From positions 124,001-188,000 of the forward strand of contig NZ_FNIC01000005.1 in NCBI RefSeq assembly GCF_900103935.1: a stretch of 64,000 nucleotides of DNA. Direction: 5' to 3'. The position numbers were made by a program, and so were the translations under genes. Positions 48,344 to 57,013 of this stretch are shown here, piece after piece; positions within the stretch are counted from its first letter, which is position 1; each line of letters starts with the position of its first letter. The DNA comes from Nocardioides szechwanensis (lineage in GTDB: Bacteria; Actinomycetota; Actinomycetes; Propionibacteriales; Nocardioidaceae). The notes under the pieces were generated by a model that saw nothing but the letters and a program-made list of their open reading frames with translations, had not been told where the DNA came from and did not search any database.

Positions 48344-49492
48344 TCACACGTCGAGCGGGTCCAGGGCGTCGTAGTCGGCCACCTTGGTCGACAGCACGCG
48401 TACCTGGTGGTTGCCGTCGCCGAGCAGGTGGTCGAGTGCGGTGAGGTGGGCGACGAACATGCCGACGCTGTACTCCGCGGTCATCGCGATGCCGCCGTGC
48501 AGCTGGATCGCCTCCTGCCCGACGTGGCGCCCACCGCGGCTGACCTGCAGCGAGGCCCGGGCGGCGGCCTCGGCCACCTCGTCGGGGTCGCCCGCGGCGA
48601 TCACCATCGTGGCCCACGCGACCAGGCTGTGCGTGAGCTCCAGCGAGGTGTACATGTCTGCCGCGCGGAAGTTGAGCGCCTGGAAGGTGTTGAGGGTGAC
48701 CCCGAACTGCTTGCGGGTCTTGAGGTAGTCGGTGGTCGCCTTGAGCAGGGTCTGCATCGCGCCGAGCGCCTGGTTGCCGGCCATGACCCGGGTGATGTCC
48801 TGCACGGTGGCGATGCTGGCCGTGACGTCGAGCCCGGCCTCGCCGAGCGGCGTGGCGGCGGCGCCGTCGAAGGCGACCTTGGCGGCCCGCCCGCCGTCGT
48901 ACGTCGCATAGCCCTCGCGGGTGACCCCGTCGGCGTCGGGCTGGACGAGGAAGAGGCCGGTGCCGCCCTCGGGCAGCGCGGCGCTGACGACCAGCAGGTC
49001 GGCGCGGGCGCCGTGCGGCACGGGTTCCTTGACGCCGGTGAGGCTCCAGGAGTCGCCGTCGGCCGACGCGGTGACCTGCTCGGCCGAGGCTCCCCAGCGG
49101 CGGCCCGGCTCGTCGTGGGCGAAGGCCAGCAGGCGCTCGCCGGCCGCGAGCGCGCCGAGCACCTCGGCCCGCTGCTCGGGCGTGCCGGCGGCGGAGACCA
49201 GCCCGCCGGCCAGGACCACGGAGGCGAGGAACGGCTCCGGGGCGATGGTCCGGCCGAGCTCCTGGCACACGATGCCGATCTCGGTCGGGCCGGCACCCAC
49301 GCCGCCGTCCTCCTCGGCGAAGGGCAGCCCGAGGACGCCCATCTCGGCGAGGCGGGCCCACTGCTGCTCGCTGAAGCCGGGGTCCTCCTTGACCGCCTGG
49401 CGGCGCTGCTCGTAGTCGTGGTAGGCCTTGCCGACCAGTCCGCGGACCGCGTCTCGCAGGGCCTCCTGCTCGTCGTCGTACGTGAAGTCCAT
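48344..49492 (-). CDS. Acyl-CoA dehydrogenase, probable partner subunit
   Basis: A 382-residue acyl-CoA dehydrogenase. It begins MDFTYDDEQEALRDAVRGLV and has the C-terminal flavin-fold segments TRKQFGVTLNTFQALNFRAADM and RHVGQEAIQLHGGIAMTAEYSVGMF. The central FAD/substrate segment is degraded compared with normal enzymes (AFAHDEPGRRWGA in place of the usual ALTEP motif). It is encoded 15 bases after a second acyl-CoA dehydrogenase. Mycobacterial FadE pairs form heterotetramers that act on steroid side chains, so this may be the non-canonical subunit of a similar enzyme. The substrate is unknown. Confidence 0.88.
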   Translation of the reverse strand: MDFTYDDEQEALRDAVRGLVGKAYHDYEQRRQAVKEDPGFSEQQWARLAEMGVLGLPFAEEDGGVGAGPTEIGIVCQELGRTIAPEPFLASVVLAGGLVSAAGTPEQRAEVLGALAAGERLLAFAHDEPGRRWGASAEQVTASADGDSWSLTGVKEPVPHGARADLLVVSAALPEGGTGLFLVQPDADGVTREGYATYDGGRAAKVAFDGAAATPLGEAGLDVTASIATVQDITRVMAGNQALGAMQTLLKATTDYLKTRKQFGVTLNTFQALNFRAADMYTSLELTHSLVAWATMVIAAGDPDEVAEAAARASLQVSRGGRHVGQEAIQLHGGIAMTAEYSVGMFVAHLTALDHLLGDGNHQVRVLSTKVADYDALDPLDV

Positions 49493-49507
49493 GTCAGTCC
49501 CTTCGGC

Positions 49508-50683
49508 TCAGAGCCCGAGGATCGTGCGGCTGATGATCTGCCGCTGGATCTCGTTGGAGCCGCCGTAGATGGAGGCCTTGCGGAGGTTGAGGTAGGTCGG
49601 CGTGGAGATCCGCGCCCACTCGGCCAGGTCGGAGGCGTCGCCGGCGCCGCTGGCGACCGACGCGGGGCCGGCCAGGTCGACCATCAGCTCGCTGACCGCC
49701 TGCTGGAGCTCGGTGCCCTTGAGCTTGAGCACCGACGACGCCGGGTGCGGCTCACCGTCGGCGGAGTGTGCGACGACGCGCAGTGCGGTGAGCTCGAGGG
49801 CGAGCAGCTCGTTCTCGAGCTCGACGATCCGGGCGCGCACGAGCGGGTCGTCCAGCAGGGTGCCGCCTTCGCCGTCGGAGGTCTCCTTGGCGAGGTCCTT
49901 GGCGCGGGCCAGGATCCGCTTGGTGGAGCCGACCGGAGCGACGCCGACGCGCTCGTTGCCGAGCAGGAACTTCGCGATCGTCCAGCCGCCGTTGAGCTCA
50001 CCCACGAGGTTGTCGGCCGGGACCCGTACGTCGTCGAACCACACCTCGTTGACCTCGTAGCTGCCGTCGATCAGCTGGACCGGGCGCACCTCGAGACCGG
50101 GACTGGTCATGTCGATGAGGAGCATCGAGATGCCGGCCTGCTTCTTCACGTCGGGGTCGGTGCGCACCAGCGTGAAGATCCAGTCGCCGAACTGGCCGAG
50201 CGTGGTCCAGGCCTTCTGGCCGTTGACCACCCAGTCGTCGCCGTCCTTGACGGCGGTCGTGCGCAGGCTGGCCAGGTCGGAGCCGGCGTCGGGCTCGGAG
50301 AAGCCCTGGCTCCACCAGATGTCGAGGTTGGCGGTCTTCGGCAGGAACTCCTTCTTCTGCTCCTCGGTGCCGAAGTGGGCGATGACCGGGCCGATCATCG
50401 AGGCGTTGAACGCCAGTGGGGTCGGTACGCCGGCGCGCTGCAGCTCCTCGAGCCAGATGTGGCGCTGCAGGTCGGTCCAGCCGCGGCCGCCGTACTCCTC
50501 GGGCCAGTGGGGGACCGCGAGGCCGGCGGCGTTGAGCGTCTGCTGCGCCTCGACGATCTGCTCCTTGGTCAGCTCACGCCCCTCGATCACTGTCCGGCGG
50601 ATCTCCTCGGAGACCTCGGTGGTGAAGAACGTGCGCATCTCCTCGCGGAACTTCTGGTCCTCTTCGGACAGCTCCAGCTGCAT
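49508..50683 (-). CDS. Acyl-CoA dehydrogenase, FAD-binding subunit
   Basis: A 391-residue acyl-CoA dehydrogenase with the classic WWSQGFSEPDAGSDLASLRTTAVKDGDDWVVNGQKAWTT FAD/substrate region (about residue 126) and end YGGSNEIQRQIISRTILGL. The position of the catalytic glutamate of medium- and short-chain enzymes (YEG) is glycine here, so the base must come from elsewhere or from the partner. Paired genes of this type are known as heteromeric FadE enzymes for sterol or other branched acyl-CoAs. The upstream PAP2 gene reads into its first 110 bases. Confidence 0.9.
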   Translation of the reverse strand: MQLELSEEDQKFREEMRTFFTTEVSEEIRRTVIEGRELTKEQIVEAQQTLNAAGLAVPHWPEEYGGRGWTDLQRHIWLEELQRAGVPTPLAFNASMIGPVIAHFGTEEQKKEFLPKTANLDIWWSQGFSEPDAGSDLASLRTTAVKDGDDWVVNGQKAWTTLGQFGDWIFTLVRTDPDVKKQAGISMLLIDMTSPGLEVRPVQLIDGSYEVNEVWFDDVRVPADNLVGELNGGWTIAKFLLGNERVGVAPVGSTKRILARAKDLAKETSDGEGGTLLDDPLVRARIVELENELLALELTALRVVAHSADGEPHPASSVLKLKGTELQQAVSELMVDLAGPASVASGAGDASDLAEWARISTPTYLNLRKASIYGGSNEIQRQIISRTILGL

Positions 50684-51731
50684 CGGGTCGGCCCCTCTTC
50701 CTCGTCGGCTGCCCCGATGCTACTGACAGGTAGAAGGGACCCGTCAGAGACGTACGTCGGTCGCGGCCACCTGGCCCGGGGGGGTGGTCGTCGACGGGGC
50801 CTCCGCGTCGCTTCTCCCACCAGCGAGCCAGCACCATCACCAGCCAGGCGAGTGCGCCTCCGGCGATCAGGTCGACCACGTAGTGCTCCCCGTAGTAGAC
50901 GAGGACCAGGCCCATGACGGTCGGGTAGACCAGCAGCGCCCACCGCCACGGCGAGCGCCAGCGCCAGATGGCGTAGAGCGCGATCAGGAACGCCGTACCG
51001 AAGTGCAGGGACGGCATCGCCGCCGTCGGGTTGCCGACGCCGTTGAGGATGACGTCGACGCGCTGCAGCCCGATGTCGCGCCACCCTCGGGAGGTGAGCC
51101 GCTCGACCGGCCCCATGAGGCCCTCCTCGGCGGCCAGCCACGGCGGCGCCATCGGGTAGGCCACGTAGATGACCAGCCCGCCGAAGTTGAGACCGATGAA
51201 GCGGCGCATCCAGACCTGCCACTCGTCGTGGTTGCGGATCCACAGGACCCCCGCGATGGTCAGGCCGGTGAGGAAGTGGGTGGCGTAGACGCTCGTGAAC
51301 AGGACGTCGTACCAGCGGGGGTCGCTGTCGCGGGTGCACGGATCGCCGCACCACGCGTCCTGGAGCAGCTCCGTCGGCGTGGTGCCGAACCCGAGCCAGC
51401 GGTCGGCGTCGATCGGCATCGTCCAGTGGACCGGGATGCCGAGCTCGTCGGTGAGGCCGCGGCTGAAGAAGTAGAAGGTCAGCAGCGCGGCGGGGAACCA
51501 CCAGTCCTTCAGGAAGTTGAGGTGGTGTCGCGGATGTGCCTCGATGTTCCACGCGATCGTGCCCACCCAGAGCGTGATCATCACGGTGAGCGAGTCGTTC
51601 GGGATGCCGAAGCGCCACCACCACAAGGCGATCGCGGCGACCCACACGGCCATCGCGGCGGCGCGGACGCCGCTGCGGCGGGGGCGGGGAGCCTCGGTGT
51701 CGCCCTCCGCGACCTCCGCCTGTGCCGTCAT
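50574..51731 (-). CDS. PAP2-superfamily phosphatase/lipid transferase
   Basis: A membrane protein of the inositolphosphotransferase/PAP2 superfamily with about six helices. The active-site motifs are AMPSLHFGTAFLIALYAIW and VYYGEHYVVDLIAGG, which hold the two catalytic histidines. As read it has 385 residues, and its C-terminus overlaps the next gene by 110 bases. If one base is removed from the G7 run at 50778-50784, the frame ends at about 50749 with QVAATDVRL and the overlap disappears. So the last 60 residues are doubtful. It may dephosphorylate lipid phosphates or transfer polar head groups. Confidence 0.8.
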   Translation of the reverse strand: MTAQAEVAEGDTEAPRPRRSGVRAAAMAVWVAAIALWWWRFGIPNDSLTVMITLWVGTIAWNIEAHPRHHLNFLKDWWFPAALLTFYFFSRGLTDELGIPVHWTMPIDADRWLGFGTTPTELLQDAWCGDPCTRDSDPRWYDVLFTSVYATHFLTGLTIAGVLWIRNHDEWQVWMRRFIGLNFGGLVIYVAYPMAPPWLAAEEGLMGPVERLTSRGWRDIGLQRVDVILNGVGNPTAAMPSLHFGTAFLIALYAIWRWRSPWRWALLVYPTVMGLVLVYYGEHYVVDLIAGGALAWLVMVLARWWEKRRGGPVDDHPPGPGGRDRRTSLTGPFYLSVASGQPTRKRGRPDAAGAVRRGPEVPRGDAHVLHHRGLRGDPPDSDRGA

Positions 51732-51836
51732 GACACCGAATGGTAAACAGCCCGCTCACCTCGTGTTCACGCGACGGGCGGGAACGACCGCTAAAGAAGA
51801 TGCCCTTGGCCCCGCGATGCCGGAGAATCGGTCGAC

Positions 51837-53531
51837 GTGGGACACGTAGAGGTCAGCGGAGTGCGCTTCGAACTGCCGGACGGCCGGGTACTGCTCGACG
51901 ACGTCTCGTTCCGCGTCGGTGAGGGCGCGAAGGTGGCGCTGGTCGGCGCCAACGGCGCCGGCAAGACGACGCTGCTCAAGATCATCACCGGCGACCTGGT
52001 GCCGCATGCGGGAGCCGTGACCCGCAGCGGCGGGCTGGGCGTGATGCGGCAGATGGTCGACGCCGGTCTCGGGCCGGAGCCCACCGTCGCCGACCTCCTC
52101 CTCAGTGTGTCGCCGGCGCGGGTCCGCGTGGCGAGCGCCGCGGTCGAGCAGTGGGAGCTGGCGCTCATGGAGACCGACGACGAGAAGACGCAGATGGCCT
52201 ACGCCGAGGCGCTGGCGGAGTACGCCGACGCCGGCGGCTACGAGGTCGAGGTCACCTGGGACGTCTGCACCATCAAGGGGCTCGGGGTCTCCTACGACAA
52301 GGCGAAGTACCGCGAGCTGCGCACGCTCTCGGGCGGCGAGCAGAAGCGTCTGGTGCTGGAGTACCTCCTCGCCGGGCCCGACGAGGTGCTGCTGCTCGAC
52401 GAGCCGGACAACTTCCTCGACGTACCCGGCAAGATCTGGCTCGAGCAGCGCATCCGCGAGTCCGAGAAGACGATCCTGTTCATCAGCCACGACCGCGAGC
52501 TGCTCGACCACACCGCGACCCGGGTCGTGACGGTCGAGCTCGGCCACGCGGGCAACCTCGTGTGGACCCACCCGGGCGGCTTCGCCAGCTACCACGAGGC
52601 CCGCAAGGACCGGTTCGCCCGCTTCGAGGAGCTGCGCCGGCGCTGGGACGAGGAGCACGCCAAGATCAAGGCGCTCGTGCTGCGCCTCAAGATCAAGGCC
52701 GAGTACAACGACGGCATGTCCAGCCAGTACCGCGCCGCCCAGACCCGGCTCCGCAAGTTCGAGGAGGCCGGGCCACCGACCGAGCAGCCGCGCGAGCAGC
52801 AGGTGACGATGCGGCTCAAGGGCGGCCGCACGGGCAAGCGCGCCGTCGTGTGCGAGAACCTCGAGCTCTCGGGGCTGATGCGGCCCTTCGACCTCGAGGT
52901 CTGGTACGGCGAGCGGGTCGCTGTGCTCGGGTCCAACGGCTCCGGCAAGTCGCACTTCCTGCGGCTGCTGGCCGCCGGGGGGAGCGACCCGGACGTCGAG
53001 CACCTGCCGGTGGGCGACGTGGAGATCAAGCCGGTGCCGCACACCGGCAAGGCCAAGCTGGGGGCGCGGGTCCGTCCGGGCTGGTTCGTCCAGACGCACG
53101 ACCACCCCGAGCTGACGGGGCGGGCGCTGCTCGACATCCTGCATCGCGGTGACGGCTCGCCCGGTGGCCGCGCGGGGATGGGCCGCGAGCAGGCGGCCCG
53201 GGTCCTCGACCGCTACGAGCTCGCGCATGCCGGCGAGCAGAAGTTCGAGTCGCTCTCGGGCGGGCAGCAGGCCCGGTTCCAGATCCTGCTGCTCGAGCTC
53301 TCCGGTGCCACCCTGCTGCTGCTCGACGAGCCCACCGACAACCTCGACGTGCAGTCGGCCGAGGCACTGGAGGAAGGCCTCGAGGCCTTCGAGGGCACCG
53401 TCGTGGCAGTGACGCACGACCGGTGGTTCGCGCGCGGGTTCGACCGGTTCCTGGTCTACGGTGCCGACGGCGAGGTCTACGAGTCCGACGGACCCGTCTG
53501 GGACGAGGGGCGGGTGCAGCGGGTCCGATGA
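51837..53531 (+). CDS. ABC-F family ATPase
   Basis: A 564-residue soluble protein with two ATP-binding cassettes and no membrane domain, as in the ABC-F class of ribosome-acting factors. Walker A sites are GANGAGKTT (about residue 39) and GSNGSGKS (about 364). The signatures are LSGGEQKRLVLEYLL and LSGGQQARFQILLLEL, with Walker B LLLDEPDNFLDVP and LLLDEPTDNLDV. A helical linker rich in charged residues lies between (about residues 240-335), as needed to reach the ribosomal P or E site. GTG at 51837 starts it. Housekeeping translation factor or antibiotic protection cannot be told apart. The stop overlaps the GNAT gene. Confidence 0.93.
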   Translation: MGHVEVSGVRFELPDGRVLLDDVSFRVGEGAKVALVGANGAGKTTLLKIITGDLVPHAGAVTRSGGLGVMRQMVDAGLGPEPTVADLLLSVSPARVRVASAAVEQWELALMETDDEKTQMAYAEALAEYADAGGYEVEVTWDVCTIKGLGVSYDKAKYRELRTLSGGEQKRLVLEYLLAGPDEVLLLDEPDNFLDVPGKIWLEQRIRESEKTILFISHDRELLDHTATRVVTVELGHAGNLVWTHPGGFASYHEARKDRFARFEELRRRWDEEHAKIKALVLRLKIKAEYNDGMSSQYRAAQTRLRKFEEAGPPTEQPREQQVTMRLKGGRTGKRAVVCENLELSGLMRPFDLEVWYGERVAVLGSNGSGKSHFLRLLAAGGSDPDVEHLPVGDVEIKPVPHTGKAKLGARVRPGWFVQTHDHPELTGRALLDILHRGDGSPGGRAGMGREQAARVLDRYELAHAGEQKFESLSGGQQARFQILLLELSGATLLLLDEPTDNLDVQSAEALEEGLEAFEGTVVAVTHDRWFARGFDRFLVYGADGEVYESDGPVWDEGRVQRVR

Positions 53532-54553
53532 GCGAGCTCGAGATCCGGCCGGTCGACCCGTTCGACGACGACACCTTCGACGCCTGGCACGACGCCTACG
53601 AGCGCGCGGAGCGCCACGGACGCGAGGACTACGCGACCCCGTGGACGTTGCCGGAGCTGCGGATCTCGATGCAGGAGCCCAGCCGCAGCCGGCGCCGCCT
53701 GGGCTGGGTCGGCGAGATCGACGGTGAGGCGGTCACGGCCGGCTTCGCGGGCATGCCCCTGCTCGACAGCCTCGACCACGCCGAGGTCGCCGTGGGCACC
53801 GTCCCCGAGCACCGGCGCCGCGGCTACGGCAGCGCGATGCTCGCCGTGGTCGAGGAGGCCGTGTGCGCCGAGGGACGCACCGTCCTCAACAGCGAGGCGG
53901 CGTGGGCCTACGAGCTCGGCTCCACAGGTGAGGGCTCACCGGGGCTGGAGTTCGCGCTCGCGCGCGGCTACCGGCTCGGGCTCGGTGACGTGCTGCGCGA
54001 GCTCACGCTGTCCGTCTCCGACCGGCTGCTCGCCGAGCTCGCGTCCGACGCGGCGCGCTACCACCCGGCGTACTCCCTGAGATCGTGGGTCGGACCGATC
54101 CCCGACGACCTCGTGCACGGGTGGGCCGAGCTCAGCTCGACGCTGATGACGGAGGCGCCCACCGGGGACCTGGAGCGCGAGCAGGAGGCCGTCGACATCG
54201 AGGCGCTGCGTGAGGGCGAGGAGCTGACGCGCAAGCAGGGCCGCACGAAGTTCAACACCGTGGCCCTCGACGCCGCCGGCACCGTGGTCGCCTACACCGA
54301 CATCGCCACCACCGTGCACGAGCCCGGCCGCGCCTACCAGTGGGGCACGCTCGTACGGCGTGACCACCGCGGCTACCGGCTCGGCATGGCCGTCAAGGTC
54401 GCCAACCTCGCCCTGCTCCAGCGCGAGTCCCCGTTCACCCGCCGCGTGCTGACCTGGAACGCCGAGGTCAACGGTCACATGATCGGCGTCAACGAGCGTC
54501 TCGGCTTCGTCGCCGTCGAGCGGTCCGGGGAGTTCCAGAAGCGCCTCGCCTGA
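53528..54553 (+). CDS. Tandem GNAT acetyltransferase
   Basis: A 341-residue protein with two GNAT folds. The first spans residues about 5-160, with the acetyl-CoA loop VPEHRRRGYGSAMLAVVEEA. The second spans about 185-340, with RRDHRGYRLGMAVKVANLALL and VNERLGFVAVERSGEFQKRL. Two-domain GNATs of this shape, related to mycothiol synthase-like proteins, are common in actinobacteria, with substrates mostly unknown. Its ATG overlaps the ABC-F stop (ATGA), so the pair is translated together. Confidence 0.88.
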   Translation: MSELEIRPVDPFDDDTFDAWHDAYERAERHGREDYATPWTLPELRISMQEPSRSRRRLGWVGEIDGEAVTAGFAGMPLLDSLDHAEVAVGTVPEHRRRGYGSAMLAVVEEAVCAEGRTVLNSEAAWAYELGSTGEGSPGLEFALARGYRLGLGDVLRELTLSVSDRLLAELASDAARYHPAYSLRSWVGPIPDDLVHGWAELSSTLMTEAPTGDLEREQEAVDIEALREGEELTRKQGRTKFNTVALDAAGTVVAYTDIATTVHEPGRAYQWGTLVRRDHRGYRLGMAVKVANLALLQRESPFTRRVLTWNAEVNGHMIGVNERLGFVAVERSGEFQKRLA

Positions 54554-54563
54554 CGCTGGTCCG

Positions 54564-54634
54564 CCGGGAAAGTACGGAACGCAATCGACTCGGACCGGCG
54601 TGGTTCAGGTCGAAAACGTTCCGTACTTTCCCGG
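54564..54634. repeat. 70-bp palindromic element, copy 2
   Basis: CCGGGAAAGTACGGAACG (54564-54581) and CGTTCCGTACTTTCCCGG (54617-54634) are perfect 18-bp inverted arms. Both arms are followed inward by sequence leading to TCGAC/GTCGA. Copy 1 is at 43670-43739. It sits between the convergent GNAT and protease genes. Confidence 0.78.
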
Positions 54635-54656
54635 ACGGCGTTCGTGGGGGGAGGGG

Positions 54657-55943
54657 TCAGGAGGCGTCCTGGTCGGCGTCGGAGTCGAGGGTGAGGGTGG
54701 TGGTGGCGGACTCGCCGTCACGGACGTAGGTGACCGTGACGTCGTCGCCGGGTCGGTAGCTGCGGATGGTGGCCACGAGACCGTCGGCGCTGGAGATCAT
54801 CCGGTCGTCGACCTTGGTGATCACGTCGCCGTCCTCGAGGCCGGCGGCACCGGCCGCGGAGCCGTCGCTGATCTGGTCGATCAGGGCGCCCTCCACCACC
54901 TCGGCGCCGCTGGAGTCGGCGACGTCGGTGACGGTGATGCCGAGGCGCGCGTGGGTGGGGGTCTCGCCGGCGGCGAGCTGCTCGACGATCGGCAGCACCG
55001 CGTCGATGGGGATCGCGAAGCCCAGCCCGATCGAGCCGGACTCCTCCTGCATGACCCCGTTGGACGCCGTCCGGATCGAGGAGTTGATACCGACCACGTT
55101 GCCGTCCATGTCGACCAGCGGGCCGCCGCTGTTGCCGGGGTTGATCGCGGCGTCGGTCTGGATGGCGGGGTACGTCGTGCTGTTGCCCTGGCCGTCGGAG
55201 CCGACGTCGACCGGGCGGTCGAGCGCGCTGACGATGCCGCTCGTGACGGTCGACTCGAGCCCGAACGGGGAGCCGATCGCGACGACCTGCTCGCCCACGT
55301 CGAGGTTGCCGGACTTGCCGATGGTGGCCGGCGTCAGCCCGCTCACGTCCTCGGCCTGGAGCACGGCGGTGTCGGTGAGCGGGTCGGTTCCGAGGACCCG
55401 GGCCGAGGCCTTCGTCCCGTCGTTGAAGGAGACCGTGATCTCCCCGCCCTCGCCGGCCAGCTCGGCGACGTGGGCGTTGGTGAGGATCTGGCCGTCGGAG
55501 CTGAGGATGATCCCCGAGCCCGAGCCGGCCTCGGTGGTGCCGGTGAGCTCGTCGGCGGCGCCCGAGACGTCGAGCTTCACCACCGACGGCAGGACCGCGG
55601 CGGCCACCTCCTCGACGCTCCCGGCGGGGGCGTCGGAGTCGGGGGTGCTGACCACCTCGGAGGTGGTGCGGTCGCTCGGGCTCACCGTGCTGCTCAGCGC
55701 CGGCTCGTCGTCGTACGCGTTCCAGGCCGCGGCGCCGCCGGCGCCGGCCGCCCCGCCCACGAGGAGCGAGGCGCCGACGACGGCGGCGGCGAAGCCGGCC
55801 CGACCACGACGAGGGGGCGTCGGTGGGGATGTCGGGTCCGGCGGGGAACCCGCCCCAGTCGCTGCCGAAGAGGCGGACGGCAGCGGCTGGGTGGACTCGT
55901 AGGGGTTGGAGTCCGGCGGCGGGAAGGTCGGGTACTGGCTCAT
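54657..55943 (-). CDS. Membrane-anchored trypsin-like PDZ protease (HtrA/DegP type)
   Basis: A 428-residue serine protease. It has a proline-rich cytoplasmic N-terminus (1-48), one membrane helix (GFAAAVVGASLLVGGAAGAGG, about 50-70) and a chymotrypsin-fold domain. The catalytic triad is visible: His in ILTNAHV, Asp in DPLTDTAVLQ and Ser in INPGNSGGPLVDMDG. A C-terminal PDZ domain (RLGITVTDVADSSGAEVVEGALIDQI to GDVITKVDDRMI) follows. The active site faces the outside. It resembles mycobacterial PepD/HtrA enzymes of envelope protein quality control. Confidence 0.93.
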   Translation of the reverse strand: MSQYPTFPPPDSNPYESTQPLPSASSAATGAGSPPDPTSPPTPPRRGRAGFAAAVVGASLLVGGAAGAGGAAAWNAYDDEPALSSTVSPSDRTTSEVVSTPDSDAPAGSVEEVAAAVLPSVVKLDVSGAADELTGTTEAGSGSGIILSSDGQILTNAHVAELAGEGGEITVSFNDGTKASARVLGTDPLTDTAVLQAEDVSGLTPATIGKSGNLDVGEQVVAIGSPFGLESTVTSGIVSALDRPVDVGSDGQGNSTTYPAIQTDAAINPGNSGGPLVDMDGNVVGINSSIRTASNGVMQEESGSIGLGFAIPIDAVLPIVEQLAAGETPTHARLGITVTDVADSSGAEVVEGALIDQISDGSAAGAAGLEDGDVITKVDDRMISSADGLVATIRSYRPGDDVTVTYVRDGESATTTLTLDSDADQDAS

Positions 55944-56047
55944 GTCGACGACCCTGCCGGGCCAGCCTGTGACGTTGCTTAGAGTCCGCTGGGCACCCGC
56001 GAAGAACCTGGCGCCTCAGCCCGGTGCGGCCGACGTAGGGTGCCCGG

Positions 56048-57013
56048 ATGACGACGGCACGTACGGTTCCCGTCACCACTGACATGGACGGTGACGAGCT
56101 CGACGCCGAGGACGCCTGGCACCTCGCGCGCCGGCACGGGCTGCGGCAGGTGGTGGTCAGCAGCTTCGTGCGGTTCCGGTACGGCGACGGGTTCACCAAC
56201 AGCCGTGCGCTGGCCCTCCAGACCTGCCTGGCGGTGGTGCCGTTCCTGCTCGCGGTCACCGGTCTCGCCGCCGACATCGACGAGGACCGGTGGGCGCAGG
56301 TCGTGGCGCGCACCGTCAACGCCGTCTCGCCCGGCTCGAGCGGCGACGACGCGCTCGTGGGCGCGATCGCGGAGGGCCCGGAGGGCAAGGGCGAGCTGGC
56401 TCTCGTCTTCGGTCTGCTGTTCGCCGTGGTGTCGATGACGACCGCAATGGGCCAGGTGGAGCGGGGAAGCAACCGGATCTACGGCATCCGCCGTGACCGG
56501 CCGGCGCTCGCGAAGTACGGGCGGGCCGCGGGGCTGACCGGCGTGCTGGCGGTGCCGGTGGGGCTCGGCTTCCTGCTGCTCGTCGCGGGCGGGGCCTTCG
56601 GGGACGCGATGGTGGCGGAGTACGGCTGGTCGGACGGCGCCCACACCACCTGGCAGGTGGCGCGCTGGCCGGTCGGGCTGGTGCTGCTCGTCGTCACCGT
56701 CGCGGTGCTCTTCGACCACGCTCCGCGTCGCCGACAGCCGGCCCTGTCGTGGCTGGCGCTCGGGGCGGGCATTGCCGTCGCCCTCAGTATGCTGGCCGCC
56801 GCCGCGCTGTCGCTCTACGTCAACGTGAGCGGCTCGTTCGGCAGCACCTACGGCCCGCTCGCGGGCATCGTCGCACTGCTGCTGTGGAGCCTGCTGTCGT
56901 CGATCTCGCTGTTCTACGGCATCGCGGTGTGCGCGCAGCTCGAGGCGCTGCGCAGCCACCAGCCCGAGCCGGCGTACGACGACCCGGGTCGGCCCGAGAA
57001 CGAGCAGGCCTGA
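56048..57013 (+). CDS. YihY/BrkB-family membrane protein
   Basis: A 321-residue polytopic membrane protein of the YihY/virulence factor BrkB family with about six helices. The family features are ALALQTCLAVVPFLLAVTGLAAD near residue 54 and YGPLAGIVALLLWSLLSSISLFYGIAVCAQLEALRS near the end. Despite the older name RNase BN, these proteins have no nuclease activity. Their role is unknown, with links to lipid or envelope transport proposed. It converges on a truncated monooxygenase that overlaps its last 100 bases. Confidence 0.88.
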   Translation: MTTARTVPVTTDMDGDELDAEDAWHLARRHGLRQVVVSSFVRFRYGDGFTNSRALALQTCLAVVPFLLAVTGLAADIDEDRWAQVVARTVNAVSPGSSGDDALVGAIAEGPEGKGELALVFGLLFAVVSMTTAMGQVERGSNRIYGIRRDRPALAKYGRAAGLTGVLAVPVGLGFLLLVAGGAFGDAMVAEYGWSDGAHTTWQVARWPVGLVLLVVTVAVLFDHAPRRRQPALSWLALGAGIAVALSMLAAAALSLYVNVSGSFGSTYGPLAGIVALLLWSLLSSISLFYGIAVCAQLEALRSHQPEPAYDDPGRPENEQA

